Source: an uncultured bacterium
GTDB taxonomy: Bacteria > Verrucomicrobiota > Kiritimatiellia > RFP12 > UBA1067
NCBI GenBank assembly: GCA_902779075.1
Contig: CACZAK010000014.1
Span: 1-41,998 of the forward strand
DNA: 41,998 nucleotides
Direction: 5' to 3'
Shown here: in pieces, positions 15,472 through 24,497 of the stretch
Numbering within the stretch: the first letter of the stretch is position 1
Layout: the number at the start of each line of letters is the position of its first letter
Position numbers and translations under genes: made by a program
The notes under the pieces: generated by a model
The model's input: only the letters and a program-made list of their open reading frames with translations
The model's database searches: none
Told to the model about the DNA's origin: nothing

Positions 15472-16767
15472 ATGAGCGAAAGAAAATACCATATCGAGAC
15501 CTTGGCGGTACACGCCGGACAGGACGTGCACGGCGACCCTGCGACAAACGCGCGGGCCGTGCCTGTGTACAGGACGACCGCCTACAACTTCCGAGACTCC
15601 AAGCACGGGGCCGACCTCTTCGGCCTCAGGGAGCTAGGCAACATCTACGCCCGTTTGATGAATCCCACGAACGACGTGCTCGCCAAGCGCATTGCCGCAC
15701 TCGAAGGCGGCGCGGCGGCGCAGACGCTCTCCTCGGGCACTGCGGCCATCTACTTCACGATCACCAACATCGCCCGCGCGGGGGACGAGATCGTGGCGGC
15801 GAGCAACCTCTACGGCGGCACGTTCAGCCAGTTTGACGCGATACTCCCGAACGTCGGCATCAAGGCGAACTTCACGCCGGTTAACGACTTTGGGGCTGTC
15901 GAGGCTGCGATTACGGAGAAGACTAGGCTTCTCTACGTCGAGGCTGTCGGCAACCCGGCCCTTGACATCGCGGACATCGAAGGCTACGCAGCCGTCGCGC
16001 ACCGCCACGGCCTGCCGCTCGTGGTGGACGCCACGTTCGCGCCGCCGCCGCTCCTGCGTGCGCTTGACCACGGGGCGGACCTCGTGATCCACTCGCTCTC
16101 GAAGTGGATTGGCGGACACGGCGCAGGCATCGGCGGCGTCGTGGTGGAGAAGGGCGGCTTTGACTGGACGAATCCGAAGTTCGCGCTCTACAACGAGCCG
16201 GACGCCGGATACCACGGTCTCCGTTTCGCGCATGACCTTCCCGAACCGCTGAAACCCATTGCGTTTTCGATCCGACTTCTTACGGTCGGCATCCGCAACC
16301 AGGGTCCCACGCTCGCGCCCGACGCGGCGTGGATTTTCCTGCAGGGCGTGGAATCGCTTCCGCTCCGCATCGCGCGCCACAGCGAGAACGCGCTCGCGGT
16401 CGCGAAGCACCTACAGAACCATCCGAAGGTGGCGTGGGTCAAGTACCCATCGCTCACGCAGCCCGAACTCGCGGCGAAGTACCTGCCAAACGGCGCAGGC
16501 GGCGTTGTCGTGTTCGGCGTGAAGGGCGGTGCCGAGGAGGCGCGCAAGGTCACGGACGCGGCGAACGGGGAAATCTTCTCTATCCTCGCGAACGTGGGCG
16601 ACGCGAAGAGCCTCATCATCCACCCGGCCTCCACCACGCACTCGCAGCTCTCCGACGAGGACCTGCGCAAGGGCGGCGTCGCGCCGGAGCTGATCCGCCT
16701 CTCCATCGGCCTCGAGCACATCGACGACATTATCGCCGCGCTCGACGAAGCCCTGGAAGTCATCTAA
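15472..16767 (+). CDS. metY: O-acetylhomoserine (thiol)-lyase
   Basis: 431 aa, the usual length. A PLP enzyme of the Cys/Met metabolism class that makes homocysteine from O-acetylhomoserine and sulfide in the cytoplasm. It starts ETLAVHAGQDVHGDPATNAR and has the family motifs YARLMNPTND, EGGAAAQTLSSGTAA and IHSLSKWIGGHG, with Lys211 as the PLP lysine. The C-terminal part contains the substrate-binding HPASTTHSQL and the closing RLSIGLEHIDDI. AAAGGAG lies 8 bases before ATG 15472. Together with cysK downstream it gives direct sulfide assimilation. Confidence 0.93.
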   Translation: MSERKYHIETLAVHAGQDVHGDPATNARAVPVYRTTAYNFRDSKHGADLFGLRELGNIYARLMNPTNDVLAKRIAALEGGAAAQTLSSGTAAIYFTITNIARAGDEIVAASNLYGGTFSQFDAILPNVGIKANFTPVNDFGAVEAAITEKTRLLYVEAVGNPALDIADIEGYAAVAHRHGLPLVVDATFAPPPLLRALDHGADLVIHSLSKWIGGHGAGIGGVVVEKGGFDWTNPKFALYNEPDAGYHGLRFAHDLPEPLKPIAFSIRLLTVGIRNQGPTLAPDAAWIFLQGVESLPLRIARHSENALAVAKHLQNHPKVAWVKYPSLTQPELAAKYLPNGAGGVVVFGVKGGAEEARKVTDAANGEIFSILANVGDAKSLIIHPASTTHSQLSDEDLRKGGVAPELIRLSIGLEHIDDIIAALDEALEVI

Positions 16768-16772
16768 CCCTT

Positions 16773-16810
16773 TGCCCCCGTCTCAATCCCCCATCCCTGA
16801 GTCGGGGGCA
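16773..16810 (+). terminator. Weak hairpin after metY
   Basis: TGCCCCCG (16773-16780) pairs with CGGGGGCA (16803-16810) across a 22-base loop. No T-run follows, so intrinsic termination is doubtful. It may only attenuate transcription into the next gene. Confidence 0.3.
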
Positions 16811-16857
16811 TTAAACAAAAACAACCGCCGAAATCGGCAAAAAAAGGAGAAAAGAAA

Positions 16858-17790
16858 ATGAACGCAGCAAGCAACAAACTGTTCCGCACCGTAATCTCAT
16901 CTGTGGCTGGAGTGTGCATAAGCACAGCCGCACACGCAGGAGTGCCCCTCAACAACCTGCAAGGCACGGGAGGCATAGCCTTCAACCCGTTGGCGTACAC
17001 GGCTGGTCTGCCATGGGACGATGACGGAGGAGGCGACTCCACTAACGCCGTGGAGAAAACCGACTCGGCGCTGAACGGCGTAGTGTCGCGTCCGCAGCTG
17101 GGCGCGTGGTACGTCAACCTTAACGACGCGGGCATCAACTGGTGGGCGGCATCGGCCGCGATTACGTTCGCCGACCATCTTGAAATCTCCGGCGGATACG
17201 GCTTCATCAACGCGCACAAGTACGGCGACAAGTCGATCAACACCTACAACGTGGGCGCGAAGGTCAAGTTCCTCGACGAGAACGCCTTCGACACTGTGTG
17301 GGTGCCAGCGCTCGCCGTCGGCGGCGTGTGGAAGTACACGGACTCCCGCACGGTCGACGCGTTCCGTCTGGACGACAACGGCTTCGACGGCTACGTGGTG
17401 GCGAGCAAGCTCATCACGCAGACGCCCGTGCCGGTGCTGTTATCGGCGGGCTTGCTGCTCTCCGACGAGGTGGTGAACGGCGTCGTGGGCCACAACGACT
17501 ACGACGTGGTGGCCTTCGGCAACATCGACATCCTGCCCGCCGAGAACATCGCCATCGGCCTTGAGTACAAGCAGGGCGTGGACGCGGGCGATACGCGCGC
17601 CACCGGCGGACACTCCATCCGCAACCACGACTACTGGGACGCCCATGTCGCCTGGTTCATCACGAAGAAGCTCACGTTCGTGGCTGCATTCGCGGAAACC
17701 GGCGACAAGGACAAGTTCTACAGGAAGGGGAGCGTAAAGAATCTCGGCGTCGGCGCCGGCGCGGTCTTCTCGCTCCAGTACCAGTTCTAA
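16858..17790 (+). CDS. DUF3034-type outer-membrane barrel protein
   Basis: 310 aa with a signal peptide (~1-27, ending in STAAHAG). The mature start GVPLNNLQGTGGIAFNPLAY is the recognisable DUF3034 signature. Alternating beta-strand patterns and a final QYQF with terminal Phe point to an outer-membrane beta-barrel. The function of DUF3034 is not known to me. It sits between metY and cysK with a good ribosome site (AAAGGAG), so a link to sulfur-compound uptake is possible, but only by position. Confidence 0.75.
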   Translation: MNAASNKLFRTVISSVAGVCISTAAHAGVPLNNLQGTGGIAFNPLAYTAGLPWDDDGGGDSTNAVEKTDSALNGVVSRPQLGAWYVNLNDAGINWWAASAAITFADHLEISGGYGFINAHKYGDKSINTYNVGAKVKFLDENAFDTVWVPALAVGGVWKYTDSRTVDAFRLDDNGFDGYVVASKLITQTPVPVLLSAGLLLSDEVVNGVVGHNDYDVVAFGNIDILPAENIAIGLEYKQGVDAGDTRATGGHSIRNHDYWDAHVAWFITKKLTFVAAFAETGDKDKFYRKGSVKNLGVGAGAVFSLQYQF

Positions 17791-17801
17791 GAAAAAAAGA
17801 G

Positions 17802-17807
17802 TATAAT
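17802..17807 (+). promoter_or_regulatory. -10 box before cysK
   Basis: TATAAT at 17802-17807, 12 bases after the barrel gene stop, followed by a short leader with GAAAGGA before ATG 17835. No good -35 is seen, so an activator may be required. Confidence 0.4.
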
Positions 17808-17834
17808 AACAACCATCCGAAAGGAATCAAAGCA

Positions 17835-18758
17835 ATGAGCAACACGGCAAAGAACATTCTGGAGAAGGTCGGCGGAACGCCGCTCGTGGAAATCTCCAGC
17901 AAACTCAACAAGGGCGGCGCGAAGGTACTCGCGAAGGTCGAGTTCTTCAACCCCGGCGGCAGCGTCAAGGACCGCATCGCGCTCGCGATGGTCGAGACGG
18001 CGGAGAAGGACGGCGTCCTCAAGCCCGGCGCGACGATCATCGAGCCGACAAGCGGCAACACCGGCGTGGGCCTTGCGCTCGTGAGCGCGGTGAAGGGGTA
18101 CCACCTCATCCTCACCATGCCCGAGACGATGAGCATCGAGCGACGCAAGCTCGCGGCCGCCTACGGCGCGGAGATCGTCCTCACGCCCGGCTCCGCCGGC
18201 ATGAAGGGCGCGATCGCCAAGGCGACAGAGCTGCGCGATTCAACGCCGGGAGCGGTGATCCTCCAGCAGTTCGAGAACCCGGCCAACCCCGATTTCCACT
18301 ACCGCACGACCGGTCCGGAAGTGTGGGACGGAACTGACGGCGAAGTGGCGGCGTTCGTGGCTGGTGTAGGCACGGGCGGCACGATCACCGGCACGGGCAA
18401 GTACCTCAAGGAGAAGAATCCCGAAGTGAAGCTGTTTGCGGTGGAGCCGGATACCTCGCCGGTCCTCTCAGGCGGCAAGCCGGGTCCGCACAAGATCCAG
18501 GGCATCGGCGCGGGCTTTGTGCCGAAGGTGCTCGATACCACGCTCCTGACGGAAGTCATCACGGCCTCCGCCGAGAACGCGGGCGCGACGGCGCGCGCTG
18601 CGGCGGCGAACGAAGGGCTGCTCGTGGGCATTTCCTCCGGGGCGGCGCTGTGGGCTGCACTTGAACTCTCGAAGCGTCCCGAGTTCGCGGGCAAGACGAT
18701 CGTCGCGCTCCTCCCGGACACCGGCGAGCGTTACCTCTCGACCTGGCTCTTCGAATAG
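17835..18758 (+). CDS. cysK: Cysteine synthase A (O-acetylserine sulfhydrylase)
   Basis: 307 aa. A PLP fold-type II enzyme that makes cysteine from O-acetylserine and sulfide. The PLP lysine is Lys45 in GGSVKDR. The substrate loop PTSGNTGVGLA, the phosphate-binding GVGTGGTITGTGKYL and the closing LLPDTGERYLSTWLF are all present. The gene is intact and of normal length. It forms the sulfur cluster with metY and is followed by a strong hairpin. Confidence 0.95.
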   Translation: MSNTAKNILEKVGGTPLVEISSKLNKGGAKVLAKVEFFNPGGSVKDRIALAMVETAEKDGVLKPGATIIEPTSGNTGVGLALVSAVKGYHLILTMPETMSIERRKLAAAYGAEIVLTPGSAGMKGAIAKATELRDSTPGAVILQQFENPANPDFHYRTTGPEVWDGTDGEVAAFVAGVGTGGTITGTGKYLKEKNPEVKLFAVEPDTSPVLSGGKPGPHKIQGIGAGFVPKVLDTTLLTEVITASAENAGATARAAAANEGLLVGISSGAALWAALELSKRPEFAGKTIVALLPDTGERYLSTWLFE

Positions 18759-18779
18759 CAGTTGCCATAATCCGAATTT

Positions 18780-18814
18780 CACGGGGTTGCAGCGTTCAGC
18801 GCAGCAACCCCGTG
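18780..18814 (+). terminator. Rho-independent-like hairpin after cysK
   Basis: CACGGGGTTGC (18780-18790) pairs perfectly with GCAACCCCGTG (18804-18814), an 11-bp stem with a 13-base loop, followed by TGCATATTTG. The T-run is poor but the stem is strong and well placed, 22 bases after the stop. Confidence 0.55.
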
Positions 18815-18928
18815 TGCATATTTGTCGCATACGACATGATTGTGCGGTGATTGGCCCCGACGGGACACATCCCACCGCCCTGCCTTGCGTTGCGCATGAC
18901 AGGAAGAGGGAATGTTGTGATTTTAGTC

Positions 18929-18957
18929 TTGCGCGAAGGGCGTGGATTTGGCATACT
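18929..18957 (+). promoter_or_regulatory. Predicted promoter of the small barrel protein
   Basis: TTGCGC (18929-18934) and CATACT (18952-18957) are 17 bases apart, with TTTGG (18947-18951) directly before the -10 box. The start codon at 18982 has no Shine-Dalgarno sequence. Confidence 0.5.
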
Positions 18958-18981
18958 AACCGCGCTGAACCTAACTGTGAT

Positions 18982-19545
18982 ATGAAAAAACTATATCTGC
19001 TTTCCGCCCTCGTGGCGGTGATGGTTCTCCCCGCCTCGGCGGAGGAGGCCGTGGATGACATTTCCTACGGCTACGTGGGAGCCGCAGGTGGTATGCTGCT
19101 GCCTGGCAACGGCAACAGCCTAAAGCGCGCCGCGCTTGTCGGCGCGCGCGGCGGGTGGTACGTGGACGAGTACCTCGCCCTCGAGGCTGAGGCCGTCTGC
19201 GCGCCGCACGTATCCAGCGGCGCGGGCGGCACTACGGTGTGGGGCGGTTCCGTGCAGGCTCTCTGGCACCTCTCTGGCTGGGAGGCGTTCGACAAACTCT
19301 TCGGCTGCGAGCGCTTCGCGCCGTTCCTCACCTGCGGTGCGCAGACGCTCTGCGCCACGCGGCACGTCTTCGCCGACGGCTCCCATCGCACGGGAATCGG
19401 TCCGACTGTCGGCATCGGCGCGTTCTACCACCTCACCGACAACGTCAGTCTTCGCGCGGAGGCGCGGGCGGCGCTCGCGGTGGATTCTCCCTGCGGGATG
19501 ACGTACGCTCTCCTCGCGGGAATCCAGTACAGTTTTGGCGACTGA
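18982..19545 (+). CDS. Small outer-membrane beta-barrel protein
   Basis: 187 aa with a signal peptide (MKKLYLLSALVAVMVLPASA, cut near residue 20). Alternating strands of an eight-strand OmpA/OmpW-like barrel follow (YGYVGAAGGMLLPG ... LLAGIQYSFGD). Translation probably starts at ATG 18982 because the signal peptide begins there; the frame is open further upstream but without sense. It ends 2 bases before the LptF/G start, so the two are likely co-transcribed. No specific family is assigned. Confidence 0.7.
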   Translation: MKKLYLLSALVAVMVLPASAEEAVDDISYGYVGAAGGMLLPGNGNSLKRAALVGARGGWYVDEYLALEAEAVCAPHVSSGAGGTTVWGGSVQALWHLSGWEAFDKLFGCERFAPFLTCGAQTLCATRHVFADGSHRTGIGPTVGIGAFYHLTDNVSLRAEARAALAVDSPCGMTYALLAGIQYSFGD

Positions 19546-19547
19546 CC

Positions 19548-20678
19548 ATGAAGAACCTTGAACGTTACGTCTTTGGAGCCTTCCTCTCCTCTTTCTTCCT
19601 CGCATTCCTCGTGCTGTCGTTCGTGCTAACGATCGGACTCCTTGTGCAGATCGTAAGTTACATCCTGCAAGGCGTGCCGTTCGACCTCGTGGGACAATTC
19701 GCGCTTGTGAGCTTCCCGGAGACGATGCAGTGGACTGTCCCGCTTGCGTTGCTCGTTTCGTCCATTCTCGTGTTCTCTCGCCTCTCTGCGGACAGCGAGA
19801 TCGCCGCCATGCGCGCCTGCGGCGTGAACCTTCTCACCGTAATGCGTTGGCCGCTCGCGTTCGCCCTGCTTTGCACGTTCGTGTGCCTGTTCGTCAACAA
19901 CGAGGTCGTGCCACGTGGACACGAGGTACGCCGCAACCTGAAGACGCGCCTAGCGGGCGGTGCGGGTCTGGAGCTGCTCGAGCCCGGCCGCACGATCAAC
20001 GACTTTCCGAAGGTTCAGCTCTATTTCCGCGAGCGCGACAAGGAGAGCAACAGTCTCCTCGACCTGGAAATCGTCGACCGTCGTGATCCTAAGTGTACCC
20101 GCACCTACAAGGCCGACAAGGCGTTCGTGCGGAAGGAAGGCCGTGACATCGTGCTGGACGTGCGGAACCTCTCCGTGGACCCCGTGGACGCGGAGCATCC
20201 CCAGGCACTGCAGGCCGAGACGTTCCGCTGGAGAGTGGATGACGTGCTGAAGGACGGAGATTACAAGCGCAAGGAGAAGGACTTCCGTTTCTTCGAGATA
20301 TTGAATGAGATAGATGCGCGTAAGCTCGAGGTTGCACAAGCATCAAATGAGAAGGTAAAGGGGAAGAAACATTCTCCCCGCGTGTCCGCCATGCGCTCGC
20401 TCAGCGATATCCGCACGGAGTTCATGAAACGGTGGGTGTTCGCGTTTGCGTCGATATGCTTCGTGCTAGTGGGCGTGCCGCTCGGCATCCGTGCCCAGCG
20501 GAAGGAATCTTCGGTGGGCATGGGCATCGCGCTAGTCACTGCGCTCGTCTACTATCTCGTCGTGATACTCATGACGAGCCTCTCGAAGAACTACCAAGTG
20601 CACCCCGAAGTGCTAATCTGGCTGCCGGTTGGACTCTGCGTCCTGCTCTCCTGCTGGCTGATTCCCAAGAACCTCTGA
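19548..20678 (+). CDS. LptF/LptG-family LPS export permease
   Basis: 376 aa, YjgP/YjgQ family. Three N-terminal membrane helices (~10-38, ~62-78, ~100-117) carry the family motif SRLSADSEIAAMRACGVN at ~78-94. A periplasmic beta-jellyroll part spans ~130-290. Three C-terminal helices follow, with VGVPLGIRAQRKESSVGMGIAL. With LptB these proteins extract lipopolysaccharide from the inner membrane, so the cell has an LPS outer membrane. I cannot tell LptF from LptG by eye. Only one permease gene is present here. Confidence 0.88.
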   Translation: MKNLERYVFGAFLSSFFLAFLVLSFVLTIGLLVQIVSYILQGVPFDLVGQFALVSFPETMQWTVPLALLVSSILVFSRLSADSEIAAMRACGVNLLTVMRWPLAFALLCTFVCLFVNNEVVPRGHEVRRNLKTRLAGGAGLELLEPGRTINDFPKVQLYFRERDKESNSLLDLEIVDRRDPKCTRTYKADKAFVRKEGRDIVLDVRNLSVDPVDAEHPQALQAETFRWRVDDVLKDGDYKRKEKDFRFFEILNEIDARKLEVAQASNEKVKGKKHSPRVSAMRSLSDIRTEFMKRWVFAFASICFVLVGVPLGIRAQRKESSVGMGIALVTALVYYLVVILMTSLSKNYQVHPEVLIWLPVGLCVLLSCWLIPKNL

Positions 20679-20685
20679 ATTATGA

Positions 20686-20699
20686 TACAATAATTGCCT
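20686..20699 (+). promoter_or_regulatory. -10 box abutting the gatC start (leaderless candidate)
   Basis: TACAAT (20686-20691) ends 8 bases before ATG 20700, and no Shine-Dalgarno precedes the start. Transcription would begin at or within one or two bases of the start codon. Confidence 0.4.
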
Positions 20700-20999
20700 A
20701 TGGAAAATCCTGCAATTGATGTCGCCTACGTGGCGGAGCTGGCGCGTCTGGAACTGACCGACGAAGAGAAGTCCGTGTTCCAGCCCCAGCTGGAGAATAT
20801 CGTCAAATACGTCGAGAAGATCTCGTCGGTGGATGTGGACGGCGTGCCGCCCACGCTGCACGGCCACGCTGTCGTAAACGCGCTCCGCGAAGACGTGGTG
20901 CGCCCGTCGATGGACCGCGAGGAGGCGCTGGCGAATGCGCCCGGCCGCACCGGCGACGAGTTCCTGCTTCCGAAGATCGTGGAGGGCGCTGAATCATGA
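20700..20999 (+). CDS. gatC: Asp/Glu-tRNA amidotransferase subunit C
   Basis: 99 aa from ATG 20700 (an in-frame TTG two codons earlier is not needed). It has the GatC pattern: IDVAYVAELARLELTDEEK, then LENIVKYVEKISSVDVDGVP, RPSM at ~68 and the C-terminal DEFLLPKIVE. GatC stabilises GatA-GatB, which amidates Glu-tRNA(Gln) or Asp-tRNA(Asn). Its stop overlaps the gatA start (ATGA). Confidence 0.92.
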   Translation: MENPAIDVAYVAELARLELTDEEKSVFQPQLENIVKYVEKISSVDVDGVPPTLHGHAVVNALREDVVRPSMDREEALANAPGRTGDEFLLPKIVEGAES

Positions 21000-22459
21000 G
21001 CGAGCTTTACAAGTTGGGAATAGAAGAGGCTGCGAAGGGTCTCGAAAAGGGCGATTTTTCGTCCGTGGAGCTGACGCAGGCCATCATCGACCGCGTGCAT
21101 GAGCATGACGGCGAGATCGGCGCGTACCTCACGTTCGACGAGGATGGCGCTCTTGCGGCGGCGAAGGCGGCGGATGAGATCAGAAGCGGCAAGAGTGCCG
21201 CTTCCCCGAGCCAGGCACTTTTGGGCATTCCGGTGGCCATCAAGGATCTCATCAACGTGCGCGGACAGCCCTGCACGTGCGGCTCGAAGATTCTGAAGGG
21301 GTATGTGAGCCCCTACGACGCGACGGTGATAAAGAACCTGAAGGCGGCAGGTGCGGTGTGTGCGGGCCGCGTGAACATGGACGAATTCGCCATGGGTTCT
21401 TCCACTGAGAACTCCGCCCTCGGGCGCACGGTGAACCCCTACGACACGTCGCGCGTCCCAGGTGGCAGCTCCGGCGGCAGCGCGGCGGCGGTCGGCGGCG
21501 ACCTCGCAATCGCCGCCCTCGGTACGGACACGGGCGGCTCCATCCGCCAGCCCGCGAGCTTCTGCAACTGCGTGGGGCTCAAGCCGAGCTACGGACGAGT
21601 CTCGCGCTTCGGCGTGACCGCGTTCGCGAGTTCGCTCGACCAGGTTGGCCCCATGACGAAGAACGTCACGGACGCCGCGCTCCTCCTACAGGGCCTCGCG
21701 GGACACGACGAGATGGACGGTACCACACCCGATATCCCCGTGCCCGACTACGCGAAGGCGCTTGAGGGCGCGACGTTGAAGGGCGTGAAGCTCGGCCTTC
21801 CGAAGGAGTACTTCATCGACGGACTCGATCCAGAGGTGAAGGCGATCACGGACGCCGCCGTGAAGACGTGCGCCGACGCGGGCGCGGAGATCGTGGACGT
21901 GAGCCTGCCGCACACCGAGTATGCGATGGCCGTCTACTACATCGTGGCCCCTGCCGAGGCGAGCGCGAACCTCGCGCGTTTCGATGGCGTGCGCTATGGA
22001 CACCGCTCCGACAAGAGTGACAACGTGTTCAATCTCTACGCGCGTAGCCGCGCCGAGGGTTTCGGTCCCGAGGTGAAGCGTCGCATCATCATGGGCACAT
22101 ACGTGCTCTCAAGTGGCTACTACGACGCCTACTACGGCAGAGCCCTCAAGGTGCGCACGCTCATCCGCCGCGACTTCGAGGAGGTCTTCAAGAAGGTCGA
22201 CGCGCTCATCGCGCCCGTCGCTCCCACGGCGGCGTTCAAGATCGGCGAGGTGCAGGACCCGCTCACGATGTATCTGAACGACCTCTTTACGATCCCCGGT
22301 TCGCTTGCTGGCAACTGCTCCGTCTCCATCCCCGCCGGCTTCACCGCCTCCGCGCACTTGCCCGTGGGCGTGCAGTTCATTGCGGATGCTTTCTGCGAGG
22401 ACAAGCTCCTGCGCATCGGCAAGGCGTTCGAGGACATCGTTCCTCCCGTGCGCAGCTGA
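20996..22459 (+). CDS. gatA: Asp/Glu-tRNA amidotransferase subunit A
   Basis: 487 aa amidase-signature enzyme that releases ammonia from glutamine for GatB. The Ser-cisSer-Lys triad is in place: Lys83 (VAIKDLI), Ser158 in PGGSSGGSAAAV and Ser182 in TGGSIRQPAS. The full-length C-terminal region (LAGNCSVSIPAGF) is present. It is co-translated with gatC. gatB is not in this window, so the operon is split or incomplete here. Confidence 0.95.
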   Translation: MSELYKLGIEEAAKGLEKGDFSSVELTQAIIDRVHEHDGEIGAYLTFDEDGALAAAKAADEIRSGKSAASPSQALLGIPVAIKDLINVRGQPCTCGSKILKGYVSPYDATVIKNLKAAGAVCAGRVNMDEFAMGSSTENSALGRTVNPYDTSRVPGGSSGGSAAAVGGDLAIAALGTDTGGSIRQPASFCNCVGLKPSYGRVSRFGVTAFASSLDQVGPMTKNVTDAALLLQGLAGHDEMDGTTPDIPVPDYAKALEGATLKGVKLGLPKEYFIDGLDPEVKAITDAAVKTCADAGAEIVDVSLPHTEYAMAVYYIVAPAEASANLARFDGVRYGHRSDKSDNVFNLYARSRAEGFGPEVKRRIIMGTYVLSSGYYDAYYGRALKVRTLIRRDFEEVFKKVDALIAPVAPTAAFKIGEVQDPLTMYLNDLFTIPGSLAGNCSVSIPAGFTASAHLPVGVQFIADAFCEDKLLRIGKAFEDIVPPVRS

Positions 22460-22468
22460 AGTAAGTAA

Positions 22469-23740
22469 ATGAACAAGCCTGAAATACTGGCCCCAGCGGG
22501 GGACATGACTTGTCTGCAGGCCGCGCTCGACGCGGGGGCGGACGCCGTGTACCTCGGACTCGAAGCGTTCAACATGCGCGCCCGGGCGTCCGCAAACCTC
22601 ACGCGTGACGAACTACCCGAGGCTTCGAGAAGGTGTCGGGAGCGCGGCGTGAAGCTCTACCTTGTCGTCAACACAATCGTGTTCGAGGACGAGCTTGTGG
22701 CGGTGGAGGAGATGATTGCCTTCGCGAAGCCATACGCCGACGCATTCATTGTCTCGGACTGGGGCGTTATTGCGCTTTGCAAGAAACACGGCGCGGCGTT
22801 CCATGTCTCCACGCAGATGAGCTGCTCCAATTCGTCAGCAGCGGCTTTCCTCAAGTCGCAGGGCGCATCGCGCGTGGTGCTCGCCCGCGAATGCACGCTC
22901 GCAGAGGCTGCGCGGATCGCGCAAACGGCTGGCATCGAGATCGAGGCGTTCGTACACGGCGCTCAGTGCGTGGCGGAGAGCGGACGGTGCCTACTCTCGC
23001 ACGACGCCTACGGCTGCAGTGCGAACCGTGGCGAATGCCACCAGCCGTGTCGTCGCCGGTTCCTCATCAAGGCAATTGACCGTTACACGGACAAGGACGG
23101 CAACCCGATCCACGACGCCGATGCAGAATTCACGGTGGAGCCGCATACGGTTCTCTCCGCCAAGGACCTCTGCTCGCTGCCGTTCGTTGACAAGCTTATG
23201 GCGGCTGGAATCTCAAGCTTCAAGATCGAGGGACGCGCACGCAACGCCAACTACGTGAAGACAGTGACCGAGGCGTACCGTGCAGCAGTGGACGCCGTGG
23301 CGGACGGTAGATTTACGCCGGAGCTTGCGGAGCGGCTTGTGGAGAAGACGAAGACCGTGTTCCACCGCGAGTTCTCAACGGGACTCTACTTCGGGCGTCC
23401 GGGCGCGGACCAGTTTACGGACGCCGAGGATTCTGCGGCGAAGACGGTTAAGCGCCATGTGGGCGTTGTGATGGACTATTTCCTCAAGGCACAGATCGCG
23501 CAGGTGAAGATACAGGACCACGCCGTCCGCGTGGGCGATACGCTGCAAGTACATGGCCCGACGACGGGCGTGCAGGAGTTCACTGTCGCCTCGCTCCGCC
23601 GTGATGACGAGGTACCAGAGGTCGCTGAGAAGGGCACATGGGTCACGTTTCCCGCGCCTCGCTGCCGCGTGGGCGACAAGGTTTTCTTTGTTGAAAGCGT
23701 CAAAAACGCCAAAACATCCATCGGAAACGAATGTAAATGA
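22469..23740 (+). CDS. U32-family protein, TrhP/RlhA-like
   Basis: 423 aa, starting PEILAPAGDMTCLQAALDAG, the peptidase-U32 hallmark. The iron-sulfur Cys set is visible in QCVAESGRCLLS ... ANRGECHQPCRR, as in the TrhP/YegQ group that hydroxylates tRNA uridine-34 using prephenate-derived chemistry. A C-terminal beta-barrel-like domain (~330-410) follows. The exact substrate (tRNA versus 23S rRNA) is not decidable by eye; RlhA is the alternative. The gene starts 9 bases after gatA and overlaps the secreted protease by ATGA. Confidence 0.85.
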   Translation: MNKPEILAPAGDMTCLQAALDAGADAVYLGLEAFNMRARASANLTRDELPEASRRCRERGVKLYLVVNTIVFEDELVAVEEMIAFAKPYADAFIVSDWGVIALCKKHGAAFHVSTQMSCSNSSAAAFLKSQGASRVVLARECTLAEAARIAQTAGIEIEAFVHGAQCVAESGRCLLSHDAYGCSANRGECHQPCRRRFLIKAIDRYTDKDGNPIHDADAEFTVEPHTVLSAKDLCSLPFVDKLMAAGISSFKIEGRARNANYVKTVTEAYRAAVDAVADGRFTPELAERLVEKTKTVFHREFSTGLYFGRPGADQFTDAEDSAAKTVKRHVGVVMDYFLKAQIAQVKIQDHAVRVGDTLQVHGPTTGVQEFTVASLRRDDEVPEVAEKGTWVTFPAPRCRVGDKVFFVESVKNAKTSIGNECK

Positions 23741-24477
23741 AAATGACAGCCGGAATCAGGTCGTGCGCGCTCGCCTTCTTCGCGTTCGCCGTATGTGCAG
23801 CGCAGGGACAGTCGTATCAGCGGCCATCGCCGCTTGAAGAGTTTCGTGCGCGCATGATAGAGCTTCGTAACGGGCTGCGCGTCGCACGAGGGCAATTCAC
23901 AAAAAAGAAGGTCCCGAATCCGAAGACGCGATTTGAGGAGGTCAAGGACAAACTTGTGGTGATTGTGTGCGGTGAGAAGGCCGGTTCCGGCTTCATCGTG
24001 CGCGACGGAGGGCGTCCCTACCTCTTCACCAACGCGCACGTAGTCAAGACTGGCGCGGTTATGGCGTACCGGCTTGACGGCACGCGCCTCGCGTTGGGTC
24101 CGCGTGACGACGCTATCGGACGCGACATGGTGCGTTTCGCTTTGGACGGTGCGATGCCGGCCTTTGACCTGGCAGGGGGAGTGCCGAACATTGGAGACCC
24201 AGTGGTGGTGCTTGGAAACAGTGACGGACGCGGCGTAGTGACTGAAATCCGTGGGAAGGTCATCGGCGTGGGACCGCGTGAAATCGAAGTCGACGCGGCG
24301 TTTGTCGTAGGCAACAGCGGGAGCCCGGTGCTGGACCGCAACGGGCGCGTGATCGGAATCGCCACGTACCTCCGCGACTGCCGCAATGACGATGACTGGT
24401 CGAAGACCAACACGCGCTTCAACGGCATCCGCCGCTTCGCGCTGCGTCTGCTAGGTACGCGCTGGTCGCGCAAGTGA
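23737..24477 (+). CDS. Secreted trypsin-like serine protease
   Basis: 246 aa with a signal peptide (~1-24). It has a chymotrypsin fold with His101 (TNAHVV), Asp130 (GRDMVRF) and Ser194 (GNSGSP) as triad, and no PDZ domain. From the His motif to the C-terminus it parallels the island protease at 7969-9654 closely, including the shared unusual tail WSKTNTRFNGIRRFALRLLGTRW. It lacks that protein's GYF domain, membrane helix and long helical tail. The substrate is unknown. Co-translation with the U32 gene may be incidental. Confidence 0.88.
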   Translation: MKMTAGIRSCALAFFAFAVCAAQGQSYQRPSPLEEFRARMIELRNGLRVARGQFTKKKVPNPKTRFEEVKDKLVVIVCGEKAGSGFIVRDGGRPYLFTNAHVVKTGAVMAYRLDGTRLALGPRDDAIGRDMVRFALDGAMPAFDLAGGVPNIGDPVVVLGNSDGRGVVTEIRGKVIGVGPREIEVDAAFVVGNSGSPVLDRNGRVIGIATYLRDCRNDDDWSKTNTRFNGIRRFALRLLGTRWSRK

Positions 24478-24497
24478 CATATTCCACATTCGGGGGG

